From: M3007 sp037445225
GTDB lineage: Bacteria; Bacteroidota; Bacteroidia; Chitinophagales; Saprospiraceae
NCBI GenBank assembly: GCA_037445225.1
Contig: JBBIKW010000001.1
Location: 310,001-374,000, forward strand
Reading direction: 5' to 3'
Length of the DNA: 64,000 bases
Part shown: one piece after another, positions 13,979-22,878 of the stretch
Layout: every line of letters begins with the position of its first letter
Position numbering within the stretch: the stretch's first letter is position 1
Made by a program: the position numbers and the translations under genes
Notes under the pieces: model-generated
Seen by the model: the letters and a program-made list of their open reading frames with translations, nothing else
What the model was told of the DNA's origin: nothing
Database searches by the model: none

Positions 13979-16114
13979 ATGTCCAGTTTTGATACCAGTA
14001 GAATCCGAAACATCGTGTTGGTAGGGCACTCCGGCAGTGGAAAGACCACCTTTGCCGAGACGATGCTCTACGAAGCCAAGGCTATCAGTCGGCGCGGCAG
14101 CGTGGCCGACGGCAACACCCAAAGCGATTATACGCCTTTGGAGCAACAGCGCGGGCACTCGCTGTTCACCAGTCTACTGCATTGCACCTGGAAGGACACC
14201 AAAATCAACATCTTAGACACGCCGGGATTGGACGATTTCGTCGGCGAAGTTATCACAGCGCTAAAAGTGGCCGATACGGCGCTGGTCTTTCTCAATGCCC
14301 GCAATGGCGTCGAAGTAGGCACCGAGCTGGTGTGGGAATATGTAGATCGCTTTAAAACCCCCTCTATTTTTGTGATCAATCAGTTGGACCACGAAAAAGC
14401 CGACTTTGAGCGTACCTTAGAGCAAGCACGCGAACGCTTCGGCAATCGGGTATTGCCCGTCCAATTTCCCGTAAGTGTGGGCCCCAATTTCAACGCCATC
14501 GTCGATGCGCTGCGCATGACGATGTACGTCTTCCCACCGGGCGGCGGGAAACCCGAAAAGAAAGACATCCCCTCCGAACACAAGGCGCGCGCAGAGGCCG
14601 TGCACAACGCCTTAGTAGAAGCGGCGGCAGAGAACGACGAGGCGCTGATGGAAAAGTACTTCGAAAACGGCACGCTCGACGAAGAGGACCTCGCCGCCGG
14701 GCTGCGCATTGGATTGGCGCATCACCAATTCTTCCCCGTGTTCTGCGCCTCCGGGCTCAACGACATGGGTTCGGGTCGCATCATGGGTTTTATCCACGAC
14801 ATCTGCCCCAGCCCGGCCGATCGGCCCGCCGCAGCCTTAGAAGGCGGCGGATCGAAGCCGTGCGACCCCAAGGCGCGCCCCTGCGTCTTCATCTTCAAAA
14901 CCGTCAACGAGTCTAAAGTGGGTAATGTCTCTTACTTTAAGGTATATTCCGGGGTACTTAAGGCCGGCGATGAGCTGGTCAACGCAGACAACAGCACCGC
15001 AGAGCGATTTTCGGCGTTGTATATTTCCGAAGGGAAAAACCGCGAGGCGGTGACGGAACTGCAAGCGGGCGACATCGGCTGCACAGTGAAGCTCAAAAAC
15101 TCGCACACTAACCAAACGCTCAACCCCAAGGGCGCCGACCTAAAGATCGAGCGCATTCAATTTCCCGCCCCGCGCATCCGCATGGCCGTGGTGCCGCCCA
15201 GCAAGTCTGACATCGAAAAGATGGCCAATGCGCTGCACTCCATTCAAGAGGAAGACCCTACTCTTATCGTGGAGCAGAGCGCCGAGCTGAAGCAAACGAT
15301 CGTCTATGGGCAAGGCGAGCTGCACTTGGAAGTCGTCCGCATCAAATCGGAGCAAAACTTCGGCATACGCATCGAATTCGAAGAGCCACGCATCCCCTAT
15401 CGCGAAACGATTACCAAACAGGCCAACTGCGCTTATCGACATAAGAAACAAACGGGCGGAGCGGGGCAGTTCGCCGAAGTGCACATGCGCATCGAGCCGT
15501 ACTATGAAGATATGCCTCCGCCCGCCGACCTCACGGTCAAGAACATCGAAGTTGAGGACTTAAAATGGGGCGGCAAATTTTCGTTTTGTTGGGCCATCGT
15601 CGGCGGCGCCATCGATGCCCGCTTTATCAACGCCATCAAAAAGGGCATTATGGCCAAGATGGAGGAAGGGCCGCTTACAGGATCCTACTGCCGCGACATC
15701 CGCGTGAGCATTTACGACGGAAAGATGCACCCGGTGGACTCCAACGATATGGCCTTCCAAACGGCCGCCTCCATGGCGTTTAAAGAAGCCTTCCCGCAGG
15801 CTGGGCCCCAGCTGTTGGAGCCGATCTACAACCTCGAAGTTATGTGCGATGCCGAAGTCATGGGCAACGTCATGGGCGACCTGCAAACGCGGCGCGCCAT
15901 CATCATGGGAATGGACTCAGAAGGGCACTACCAGATCATTCGCGCCCGCGTGCCGCTGAAGGAACTGCACCGATACTCTTCCTCGCTGCGATCCCTGACA
16001 CAGGGCAAGGCTAAATTCAGCATGGCCTTCGCTGAATACGCTCCAGTACCGCCCGATATCCAGGCCAAGCTAACAGCCGAGTACGCAGCTCGCGCCAAGG
16101 ACGAAGAGAACTAA
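13979..16114 (+). CDS. Elongation factor G-like translational GTPase (EF-G paralogue)
   Basis: At 711 residues, the protein has the EF-G domain order: GTPase domain (P-loop GHSGSGKTT at residues 16-24, G3 DTPGLDDF, G4 NQLD), domain II (NVSYFKVYSGVLKAGDEL), domain III (EEDPTLIVEQ ... YGQGELHLEVV), domain IV (GAGQFAEVHM) and domain V (LEPIYNLEVMCDAEVMGNVMGDL). The switch II motif, normally DTPGHVDF, lacks the catalytic histidine (Leu in its place), and G4 is NQLD rather than NKMD. It therefore belongs to the divergent EF-G-like group found besides the housekeeping FusA. No ribosomal-protein genes surround it. Its function is not settled. Confidence 0.88.
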   Translation: MSSFDTSRIRNIVLVGHSGSGKTTFAETMLYEAKAISRRGSVADGNTQSDYTPLEQQRGHSLFTSLLHCTWKDTKINILDTPGLDDFVGEVITALKVADTALVFLNARNGVEVGTELVWEYVDRFKTPSIFVINQLDHEKADFERTLEQARERFGNRVLPVQFPVSVGPNFNAIVDALRMTMYVFPPGGGKPEKKDIPSEHKARAEAVHNALVEAAAENDEALMEKYFENGTLDEEDLAAGLRIGLAHHQFFPVFCASGLNDMGSGRIMGFIHDICPSPADRPAAALEGGGSKPCDPKARPCVFIFKTVNESKVGNVSYFKVYSGVLKAGDELVNADNSTAERFSALYISEGKNREAVTELQAGDIGCTVKLKNSHTNQTLNPKGADLKIERIQFPAPRIRMAVVPPSKSDIEKMANALHSIQEEDPTLIVEQSAELKQTIVYGQGELHLEVVRIKSEQNFGIRIEFEEPRIPYRETITKQANCAYRHKKQTGGAGQFAEVHMRIEPYYEDMPPPADLTVKNIEVEDLKWGGKFSFCWAIVGGAIDARFINAIKKGIMAKMEEGPLTGSYCRDIRVSIYDGKMHPVDSNDMAFQTAASMAFKEAFPQAGPQLLEPIYNLEVMCDAEVMGNVMGDLQTRRAIIMGMDSEGHYQIIRARVPLKELHRYSSSLRSLTQGKAKFSMAFAEYAPVPPDIQAKLTAEYAARAKDEEN

Positions 16115-16469
16115 ACGGGAATTGCTCTACAGACAATGGTCCCTTTGTGCGCCTGAGACACACCCTCTCAAGGCGTGGGGTATATCTGCAGCTCAATGGC
16201 GCACATGAGCCCAACCGATGGGCAATACTCGTCGAGGTGCTCGAAAGAAGAATGTCAAGAATGAGCAAAACGAGATAAATTTTATCTCTGCCTTTCAACC
16301 ATAGGGCCGGAGGGTGCGTTTGTTAAGGCAAAGCGAACTTGTAGAACTTTTCGGATGTTTTAATAGAATAGCCGGCTAAACAATTGGATAATATTCGCGT
16401 TTTAGAGATGCTTTGACAAGTAGAGTTGTTTTCATAAGGTTAGTTAATAGGGTTTTAGGTGTTTTCATG
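16115..16469. other. Intergenic stretch without a recognisable gene
   Basis: About 350 bases after the EF-G-like gene hold no convincing reading frame. The only structure seen is a short perfect palindrome, GAGATAA-ATT-TTATCTC (16272-16288), of unknown meaning. Confidence 0.5.
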
Positions 16470-16502
16470 GAGCCGGGGCAGCAATGTCCTGGCTCTTTTG
16501 TT
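16470..16502 (+). terminator. Rho-independent terminator upstream of the TPR-like gene
   Basis: GAGCCGGG (16470-16477) pairs with CCTGGCTC (16488-16495, one G-U) and is followed by TTTTGTT. It would end transcription from upstream, so the next gene must start after it. A TACTTTTA box at 16504-16511 may be that gene's -10 element. Confidence 0.7.
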
Positions 16503-16542
16503 TTACTTTTACGGCCGAAAACATCTCAGGGGTACTGGTTTT

Positions 16543-17712
16543 GTGGAACACTCGGAGCTATTTTCCAATAAGGCATACTTCAACAGTCTGCGCGCAGATG
16601 CGGATTTCGGCGTGTCGGTGGTGTACAGCCTTTTTCGCAATGCCGTGGTTCAGCGCTTGCAAGGACGAGGGTTGACCGAAGCGGAGGCAGCCTACTGTTT
16701 TGGGCTGGCAGTAGTTGATATGGCGCATTTGGCCGAGCAAGAGCAAGACTCGGAAGCCGCTTCGGTAGAAGTCTTTTTAGAGCAGCTGAGCTATGCCCAT
16801 GCTCGAATACGCTATGGAGCTCCTGAAAATGAGGTGCTTCAAGTGCCTCCGCCTTTGAACGAGGAGGTACTGCGATCTACACAGCAAAAAGCGATGGTTT
16901 GGTCGGCATTGCAGCAAATTGACCCTATCTGTCGGGAGGCTCTGTTGGCTGGCGCTACTGACCCAGCGGAGCCCTGTGCCCAAGCCCTGCAGCGGGCGTT
17001 GCCCGAAGAGCACCCCTCTACAGAGATGCTCCAGGCTGCCCTTGCCGACAAGACAGGCTTCCAAATATGGCAACATGCCGAGGTGCAGGAGAAAACCTGG
17101 AAACGGCCGAGCCCTGAAAAGCCGGCTGTAGAGCAAGCCGGGCGCAACCTTTGGCGGTGGGCCGTACTCGCCCTGGTGGGTATCGCCGCAGCATACGCCG
17201 GCTATCAGTTCTATTTTCGCCCTAAAACCATCGCCGAATTGTATGCCAGCTATTTCAGCCCGCCCTCCAGCTTAATCACTGACTGGGAACAACGCAACCA
17301 GGGTGACACCCTGGCTACGGAGCTCTTTCAGGAAAGGTGCCTCTTCCTGCTTCAAAAGGCTGACGCTTTCTACAAAATAGGCAGCTACCGCGAGGCCATG
17401 GACCCACTGCTGCTCATCGTGTTGGACACGACAGCGCCTTGTCGCTCCGACGCTTGGCTCTACCTCGGCCTCATCCAATTGCACCTGAAAGATCCCACTA
17501 CGGCGATCCAATGCTTTGCCAAGATAGAAGATTTTGAGCGGTTTGGAGAAGACATCTACTGGTACCAGGTGATGGCCTATCTGCAAATTGCCGAAAACAC
17601 TCCGCAACAGCGCGAGCGTGTGGCCAAAGCAGTGGAATTAGCCATTCCCAACCTCCACACCCCCGCTCGCCGCGCTCGGGCAGAAGCCCTCCTCAAAAAC
17701 CTATCTCCGTAA
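16543..17712 (+). CDS. Hypothetical membrane protein with C-terminal TPR-like region
   Basis: No family is recognised. The 389-residue protein has an N-terminal part with a sigma-factor-like flavour (ADADFGVSVVYSLFRNAVVQRLQGRGLTEAEA), one membrane helix at about residues 203-225 (AVLALVGIAAAYAGYQFYF), and a C-terminal helical region like tetratricopeptide repeats (ALDTTAPCRSD-type helices; AWLYLGLIQLHLKDPTTAIQCFAKI). Such single-helix TPR proteins are common in Bacteroidota beside sigma/anti-sigma-like genes. The GTG at 16543 is chosen because a terminator hairpin lies over the in-frame GTG at 16459. It ends three bases before rsmG, so the two are probably co-transcribed. Confidence 0.75.
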   Translation: MEHSELFSNKAYFNSLRADADFGVSVVYSLFRNAVVQRLQGRGLTEAEAAYCFGLAVVDMAHLAEQEQDSEAASVEVFLEQLSYAHARIRYGAPENEVLQVPPPLNEEVLRSTQQKAMVWSALQQIDPICREALLAGATDPAEPCAQALQRALPEEHPSTEMLQAALADKTGFQIWQHAEVQEKTWKRPSPEKPAVEQAGRNLWRWAVLALVGIAAAYAGYQFYFRPKTIAELYASYFSPPSSLITDWEQRNQGDTLATELFQERCLFLLQKADAFYKIGSYREAMDPLLLIVLDTTAPCRSDAWLYLGLIQLHLKDPTTAIQCFAKIEDFERFGEDIYWYQVMAYLQIAENTPQQRERVAKAVELAIPNLHTPARRARAEALLKNLSP

Positions 17713-17715
17713 CAT

Positions 17716-18354
17716 ATGGAGACCCTGATGCGCTATTTCCCCGACTTATCGCCTCATCAACAGCAGCAATTTGCCCAACTGCCCGACCTCTACCGCTTCT
17801 GGAACGCGCGCATCAACCTCATCTCGCGGCAAGACACTGCTAACTTGGAGGTCAAACACTTGCTGCACTCGTTAGCGGTAGCTAAAGTGATTTCTTTTGT
17901 ATCGGGCACCCAGGTGCTCGACTTAGGCACCGGCGGGGGATTTCCAGGGATACCGCTAGCCATCTTGCTGCCGGAAGTGTCTTTCACGCTGATCGACGGC
18001 ACCGGCAAGAAAATTGCTGCTGTACAAGCTATTGCTACAGCGCTTGGGCTCGACAACGTCCGCGCCGCGCATGTGCGCGCCGAAGCGCTTGAGCAGCGCC
18101 ACTGCTTCGACTTCGTCGTGTCGCGCGCCGTAGCCTCGCTGCGCCAGTTACTGCTGTGGAGCCAACCGCTGCTGCACCGCCGACATCGCCACGCCTACCC
18201 CAACGGACTCATCGCCCTCAAAGGGGGAGACCTCTCCGCCGAGATAGCGGAGCTGCCCGACGCGGTGCAAAAGAGCGTCGAAGTAGTTCCCATCCAGAGT
18301 TTCTTCCCCGAACCCGATTTTGAGGAAAAATGGGTGGTGTACGTCCAAGGCTAA
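17716..18354 (+). CDS. rsmG: 16S rRNA (guanine527-N7)-methyltransferase
   Basis: This 212-residue protein matches RsmG/GidB, which methylates G527 of 16S rRNA using S-adenosylmethionine. Seen are the lead-in FWNARINLISRQD, the SAM-binding loop VLDLGTGGGFPGIPLAI (about residues 68-84), LIDGTGKKI, and VSRAVASLRQLL. Length and layout are normal. It follows the TPR-like gene by three bases and converges on the small barrel gene. Confidence 0.94.
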   Translation: METLMRYFPDLSPHQQQQFAQLPDLYRFWNARINLISRQDTANLEVKHLLHSLAVAKVISFVSGTQVLDLGTGGGFPGIPLAILLPEVSFTLIDGTGKKIAAVQAIATALGLDNVRAAHVRAEALEQRHCFDFVVSRAVASLRQLLLWSQPLLHRRHRHAYPNGLIALKGGDLSAEIAELPDAVQKSVEVVPIQSFFPEPDFEEKWVVYVQG

Positions 18355-18359
18355 TCCGC

Positions 18360-18941
18360 CTATTGGTTTGCCCGAAGGTTTAAGAACAGCTTAAAGCCCA
18401 CATTGGCCGAGATGACCTTGGCTTGGGTATGGTAATGGCCGTTCAAGACAAACTCCGTGTTCCGAAAGACGTCGCGGATGAAGAAATAGCCGAGCTCCAC
18501 TCCTAACACGAAGTCTAGTGGGTTGGGTACAACGCCTTCTGAAACCGCTATGGCTTCTCGGTTAAAGTCGTAGCGCACGCCGACCTTGCCGATAGCGGTG
18601 AAGGCGCTCTGATGGCTCTTGGCGCACTGGTTCCCGTTAGAGCGGTATAGGCCAGCGCCAGCCTCCATGAGGGCATAGGGGCGCCACAGGGTGGTCTGAG
18701 CAAAATTCTCAGCACTTGGGTTGAGGGTATACGTCGTGCCCAGCCCTAAACGCGTCACTCCCCAATGGGCGCCTACATTCATAGCCACCTCGACGCCAGC
18801 ACCTACGCGTTGGCCAGTATTTTGCACGTCGGGCGTGTGCACGTAGAAGGAAGGAACGTCCAGGAAGAGGCGAGGGCCACCATACTGAGCCGCTAAGAAC
18901 AGCGGACAAGTTGCCCATAAAAAAAGAAAAAGCGTTCGCAT
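18360..18941 (-). CDS. Outer-membrane beta-barrel protein (hypothetical)
   Basis: The 193-residue protein has a signal peptide (MRTLFLFLWATCPLFLAAQ) followed by alternating polar/hydrophobic strands ending in an aromatic-rich C-terminus (ANVGFKLFLNLRANQ), as in small porin-like or OmpA-like barrels of Bacteroidota. No specific function is recognised. It stands alone on the minus strand, converging with rsmG; the upstream neighbour cinA is on the same strand 163 bases away. Confidence 0.75.
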   Translation of the reverse strand: MRTLFLFLWATCPLFLAAQYGGPRLFLDVPSFYVHTPDVQNTGQRVGAGVEVAMNVGAHWGVTRLGLGTTYTLNPSAENFAQTTLWRPYALMEAGAGLYRSNGNQCAKSHQSAFTAIGKVGVRYDFNREAIAVSEGVVPNPLDFVLGVELGYFFIRDVFRNTEFVLNGHYHTQAKVISANVGFKLFLNLRANQ

Positions 18942-19104
18942 ACGTGTAGCAGATTAGACTTAAACGAGTTTTTCTCGATGCTGCAAAGAGACATCGAGCA
19001 CGCACTTCGCTGATTGACCTTGTCTAAAATTTTCGACGAGGAGCGCGCCAACAATTGTGCGGCGCGGAGAGCGCTGGCGAGAGCCGTATGTTCGCCGCAG
19101 GTGT

Positions 19105-20367
19105 TTACGGCAGAGTCAAAAATGTGCGAAGCATGTTGAGGCCAAATACCGCGGCGAGTTGGATGTTTTTTAGTCGGTCGCGGGCAAACACGTGCTTTTG
19201 GGCGACGATGCGCCTGCAGTCTCCTACGGCCATCCACACCGTGCCTACGGGCTTATCTGGAGTGCCGCCATCTGGGCCGGCAATGCCAGAAACTGATAAG
19301 GCGATGTCGACCTTTAACGCCTCCAACGCGCCTGCGACCATCTCGCGCACAGTCTGCTCGCTGACAGCGCCAAACTGCTCGAGGGTTTGCGGACGAACCC
19401 CTAGGAGCCGTTGTTTTAGTTCGTTGGAATAGGCCACCACGCTGCCCATAAAGTAGCGCGAGCTTCCGGGCACAGTAGTGATCAAATGCGCAATATAGCC
19501 ACCGGTGCAGCTTTCGGCCGTGCCGAGTGCAAGGTTTCGCTCCATCAGATAACGGCCTACCACTTGCTCCAAGGTATCTTCTTCCACTCCGTAGACGATG
19601 TCGGCTAACAAGGTCTGCAACTGCGCGGCATAGCCCTCTACCTCTTCGCGCAGGGTCTCGGCAGCCTGTGGCGGCACTTCCGCAGCGGGCCAGATGCCCG
19701 ACAGCCGCAAGCGCACTTGGCCTAAGGAAGGCAGATAAGCCAGCCGAATATGCGCCGGCAAGGCTTCCTCAAACCTCTCTAAGCGACGGGCGATGGCGCT
19801 TTCGCCCTCTCCTGCTGTACGCAGCGTGCGATGCACGATGGGACGGCCCGGAAAGCGCTTTTGCAAGCGCGGCAAAACCTCTTCTGTCATGAGGTATTGC
19901 ATTTCGAAAGGCACACCGGGCAATGATACAAAAACCTTGCCCTCGCGCTCGAACCACATGCCGGGCGCGCTGCCTACCTTGTTGGTCAGCAGCGTCGCTT
20001 TTTCGGGCAGCGTCGCTTGCAGGCGCGCACTTTCCGGCAACGGCTTGCCGATCCGCGCAAAATACGCCGCTATTTGGTCGTACGTTTCTTGGTGAAACAC
20101 CAGCGGCGAGTCGAAGTACTGCGCCAGCGCTCCGCGCGTGATATCGTCTTTCGTCGGGCCAAGCCCGCCCGTAGTAATGACGATGTCGGCGCGGTGAGCA
20201 GCCGCCTCTAAAGCCGCCAAAATCTCGGCGCGCCCATCGGGCACAGCCGTCTTACCTATCACGCGGTATCCTTGCAGGGCCAACTGCTGCCCTATCCAAG
20301 CTGAATTGGTATCGATCACTTGGCCAAGCAAGATCTCGTCGCCGATAACGAGTAGGTAGACATCCAT
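19105..20367 (-). CDS. cinA: CinA: competence/damage-inducible protein, NMN deamidase-type
   Basis: The 420-residue two-domain protein has the MoCF-like COG1058 domain at the N-terminus (VYLLVIGDEILLGQVIDTNSAWI; ITTGGLGPTKDDITRG; FVSLPGVPFEM) and the CinA C-terminal domain (GTAESCTGGYIAHLIT; SNELKQRLLGV; SVSGIAGPDGGTPDKPVGTVW), which in relatives deamidates nicotinamide mononucleotide. The ATG at 20367 (MDVYLLVIG) is the family start; in-frame upstream codons add unrelated sequence that overlaps the preceding intergenic region. It lies 38 bases behind the haloperoxidase-like gene. Confidence 0.94.
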   Translation of the reverse strand: MDVYLLVIGDEILLGQVIDTNSAWIGQQLALQGYRVIGKTAVPDGRAEILAALEAAAHRADIVITTGGLGPTKDDITRGALAQYFDSPLVFHQETYDQIAAYFARIGKPLPESARLQATLPEKATLLTNKVGSAPGMWFEREGKVFVSLPGVPFEMQYLMTEEVLPRLQKRFPGRPIVHRTLRTAGEGESAIARRLERFEEALPAHIRLAYLPSLGQVRLRLSGIWPAAEVPPQAAETLREEVEGYAAQLQTLLADIVYGVEEDTLEQVVGRYLMERNLALGTAESCTGGYIAHLITTVPGSSRYFMGSVVAYSNELKQRLLGVRPQTLEQFGAVSEQTVREMVAGALEALKVDIALSVSGIAGPDGGTPDKPVGTVWMAVGDCRRIVAQKHVFARDRLKNIQLAAVFGLNMLRTFLTLP

Positions 20368-20405
20368 GGGCAAAGCATTGAAAAAACAGGGCGCAAAATA
20401 AGCCC

Positions 20406-21752
20406 TTACTGGAAGAAGGCGATGCGGCGCAGCAGCTGTTCGGCCAAACACTTTCCGGACTGCTCGCCTGCCTCGCAAGAGCGCCGAAAATGCGTTCCGC
20501 CGATGACGGAAGCAAAGACCGCTTCTTGAGCAGCCCCAGACAGCGAAGGGAAAAGGCGCTCAGGCAAGACAAAGGGGCCACCCTCTGGCGTATACAGCAA
20601 CGCGCCCTGATGCGTGCTATCGATGAAGCCGCTATTACCTACGTGCTGCAGGAGCAATGCGGAGCACGCCGCCGCTAACACCGCCCCTTCGCTGATGTAT
20701 TCGGGATGGGCCGGCGTGAAAACGAGAGGCTTCCAGTTCGCATCGATGTTCTCTTGGATATAGGTAACGGGTCGAAGCAGAAAATACTGGTACTTGACCG
20801 ACCAGGCCACCCAGCAAGCATCGGCGGCGGCAAGGCCCAACTGGCAGTACAGGCGGGCGCAATCCGCCAGATGGCTGCCTTCGCGCTCTAACAGTTGGCG
20901 GGCAATGTTAAACCAGTGGCCGGCCGCTGTGCTGGAATGCCCAGGGCCATCCTCCCAGTGAAACGCCACCACTCGATTGGCCGTAGTTTTAGGAACGGAG
21001 GCCACCTCCTGCGCTTGAGCATACCACTCGCTGCCCAGCTCGGTAGAAAAAAGCGGCGGCGAAGGGGGCACGCAGCGGTCATCAGGCGTCCAAAAGAACG
21101 TATTCACTTGGCTCCATAGTGGCTCCACGGCACTTTGGCTGGGCGCAGGGGGCGTCCAATAGTGCGGGTGTTGAGCATCCCGTTGCGGCAGGGCCGCGGT
21201 GAGGTTGCGGATAGAAGCCCTACCGTCGTTGCGCGCTCGTGCAGCGACGGTAGCAGCGATGCGCTCTCCCCAAAAGCGCGAGTCTTGCCGGATGCGCTCG
21301 GTCAGACCGCGTTGCAAAAGCGCATCCTCTTGCTGTGCTGCCAAAGCGTGCAAGGCAAACAGCTGACTATCGCTAACCTGCTCGAAAAGCTCAGGAAGCA
21401 CCTTCCGCATAGCCGCACACAACACCAAACCCCAGTCGTAGACTTTGCTCGGGTCAAACTTCGGTGCCGCATAATTGTGAATTTGACCGCTCAGGCTTCT
21501 GCCGTTGGGCAAACCGTTGCAGACAGCCTCCCACGCTGTTAGACCTACGTAGCCCAAAATGCGTGCGGCCTCAGGCGGGCTCACTTGCTGCTCGCGAAGC
21601 ATATCGAGTGCCAGTGCTATCCACTCGTTCAGGAATCGGCCCTCATAGCGATGCGACTGGTACGTCAGATGGGCCGACGGCGACGAGTCTTTACCGGGTT
21701 GGCAAGACACCAACAAGAGCAGCCCTAACAAAAGAGGGCGAACGTTTCTCAT
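20406..21752 (-). CDS. Vanadium-dependent haloperoxidase-like (PAP2-superfamily) lipoprotein
   Basis: The 448-residue protein starts with a lipoprotein signal (LLLGLLLLVSC, Cys17). Its C-terminal half resembles bacterial vanadium haloperoxidases: KYQYFLLRPVTYIQ (the K...R vanadate site), HPEYISEGAVLAAACSALL (aligned with PEY-x-SGH), and IGGTHFRRSCEAGEQSGK (aligned with the R...H site). Compared with the usual pattern, SGH reads SEG, which loses the acid-base histidine, and the arginine six residues before the last histidine is serine. The family assignment is likely; halide oxidation or phosphatase activity is doubtful. It probably sits in the periplasm or outer membrane. Confidence 0.8.
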   Translation of the reverse strand: MRNVRPLLLGLLLLVSCQPGKDSSPSAHLTYQSHRYEGRFLNEWIALALDMLREQQVSPPEAARILGYVGLTAWEAVCNGLPNGRSLSGQIHNYAAPKFDPSKVYDWGLVLCAAMRKVLPELFEQVSDSQLFALHALAAQQEDALLQRGLTERIRQDSRFWGERIAATVAARARNDGRASIRNLTAALPQRDAQHPHYWTPPAPSQSAVEPLWSQVNTFFWTPDDRCVPPSPPLFSTELGSEWYAQAQEVASVPKTTANRVVAFHWEDGPGHSSTAAGHWFNIARQLLEREGSHLADCARLYCQLGLAAADACWVAWSVKYQYFLLRPVTYIQENIDANWKPLVFTPAHPEYISEGAVLAAACSALLLQHVGNSGFIDSTHQGALLYTPEGGPFVLPERLFPSLSGAAQEAVFASVIGGTHFRRSCEAGEQSGKCLAEQLLRRIAFFQ

Positions 21753-21844
21753 AACCTATCGGGAAATGCATTGCATACGGTAAAATACATCAGCACCAAA
21801 TGTTTACCAAGATCAAAACAACTATCGTGCCTACTCTTTTGCGC

Positions 21845-21852
21845 TATCTTTG
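21845..21852 (+). promoter_or_regulatory. -10 element (TATCTTTG) for the NarL-type regulator
   Basis: The box fits TAnnTTTG and lies 112 bases before the ATG at 21965, leaving a leader of about 105 bases. No good -33 element is seen. Confidence 0.4.
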
Positions 21853-21964
21853 TCGCCCAACAGACAAGGAGTAAGCCTTTTGCTTTGAATGCGCCCCTGG
21901 GGCCCTCTGGCGAGACGTCTTGGTACAGAAATTGCCCCCAAAGATCCAACGCCTTATATGTACT

Positions 21965-22642
21965 ATGACGAGCTCTGCTGTGAGAATACTTAGTGTTGTC
22001 ATTGCTGACTCCCAACCGCTTTTTGTCGAGGGGCTCCAGCAAGTACTTTCTACAGGCAACAGTTGGTATCGCTTCGACCTTCGCGGTGCCACTCATTGCC
22101 TTTCGGAGGCAGAAGCGCTGCTACACCAACAGCGGCCGGACTTAATTTTTCTGGACATGATGCTGTTGGGCACCGAAGTCGCGCAGGCGGTGCAATCGGT
22201 GCGCAAGGGACATCCTTATGGCCGGATTGTCGTCTTTACCTACAACGACGACGTGCGCTTAGTAAAGGCAGCCCTTCGAGGCGGCGCCGACGGCGTCCTG
22301 CTCAAATCCATCGCCTTGCCCGACTTGTATCACGCTATAGGCGAGGTTTTCTCGGGGAAGGTTTACACCAGTCCCGGCCTAACACTCAACGAGCAAATAG
22401 CCGGCCAGGGCATGGATCCCACCCTGCCCGAAGCGCGCTTCGCCCGAAAATACGGCTTTACGCGCCGCGAAATGGAAATACTCCCCTACATCGCTCAGGT
22501 AATGAGCAACAAAGAGATCGCCGAACAGCTGTATATCAGCGACCAAACGGTGAGCGTCCACCGCAAGAACATCATGCGCAAGCTCAAGGTCAACAGCACC
22601 GCCGGCATCGTCAAAATTGCGTTTGAAAATCACCTCCTCTGA
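21965..22642 (+). CDS. NarL/LuxR-type response regulator
   Basis: This 225-residue protein has a CheY-like receiver (VVIADSQPLFVEGL; phosphoacceptor Asp in PDLIFLDMMLLGTE; Lys in GVLLKSIALPDL) and a C-terminal LuxR helix-turn-helix (FTRREMEILPYIAQVMSNKEIAEQLYISDQTVSVHRKNIMRKL). No histidine kinase lies beside it, so it is an orphan in this window. The ATG at 21965 begins a normal receiver; a TTG start at 21920 would add 15 unrelated residues. Confidence 0.92.
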   Translation: MTSSAVRILSVVIADSQPLFVEGLQQVLSTGNSWYRFDLRGATHCLSEAEALLHQQRPDLIFLDMMLLGTEVAQAVQSVRKGHPYGRIVVFTYNDDVRLVKAALRGGADGVLLKSIALPDLYHAIGEVFSGKVYTSPGLTLNEQIAGQGMDPTLPEARFARKYGFTRREMEILPYIAQVMSNKEIAEQLYISDQTVSVHRKNIMRKLKVNSTAGIVKIAFENHLL

Positions 22643-22673
22643 CGCTTCCTCCTAAAAACGACACGAATTATGC

Positions 22674-22707
22674 CCTCTTGCCGCCACAAAAAAAATGGCG
22701 GAAGAGG
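22674..22707 (+). terminator. Hairpin after the response-regulator gene
   Basis: CCTCTTGCCGCCA (22674-22686) pairs with TGGCGGAAGAGG (22696-22707) with one bulge; the loop is almost all A. It sits 31 bases after the stop codon. There is no T-tract, so termination is uncertain. Confidence 0.4.
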
Positions 22708-22878
22708 ATAGGCTGTTTCTCCAAAATGTGGCGCTGTTTTTGAATGGTATAAGCATAACCGATGAAGAACACTCCTTTTTTTCACATATCTTTTTCTAAT
22801 CGCCGAGGGATTTGCCCTCCCGCATAATCTCATCCTTTCCTTTTTATGGTTTCATCTCTTTACTTTTATTCCGGACGC

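Noticed and set aside
16459..16542. Earlier GTG start of the TPR-like gene
   Set aside because: A terminator hairpin with T-tract lies at 16470-16502, so transcription for this gene must start later.
18974..18998. CTCGATG ... CATCGAG inverted repeat upstream of the small barrel gene
   Set aside because: Seven-base arms around an 11-base loop without T-tract or promoter match; could be chance.
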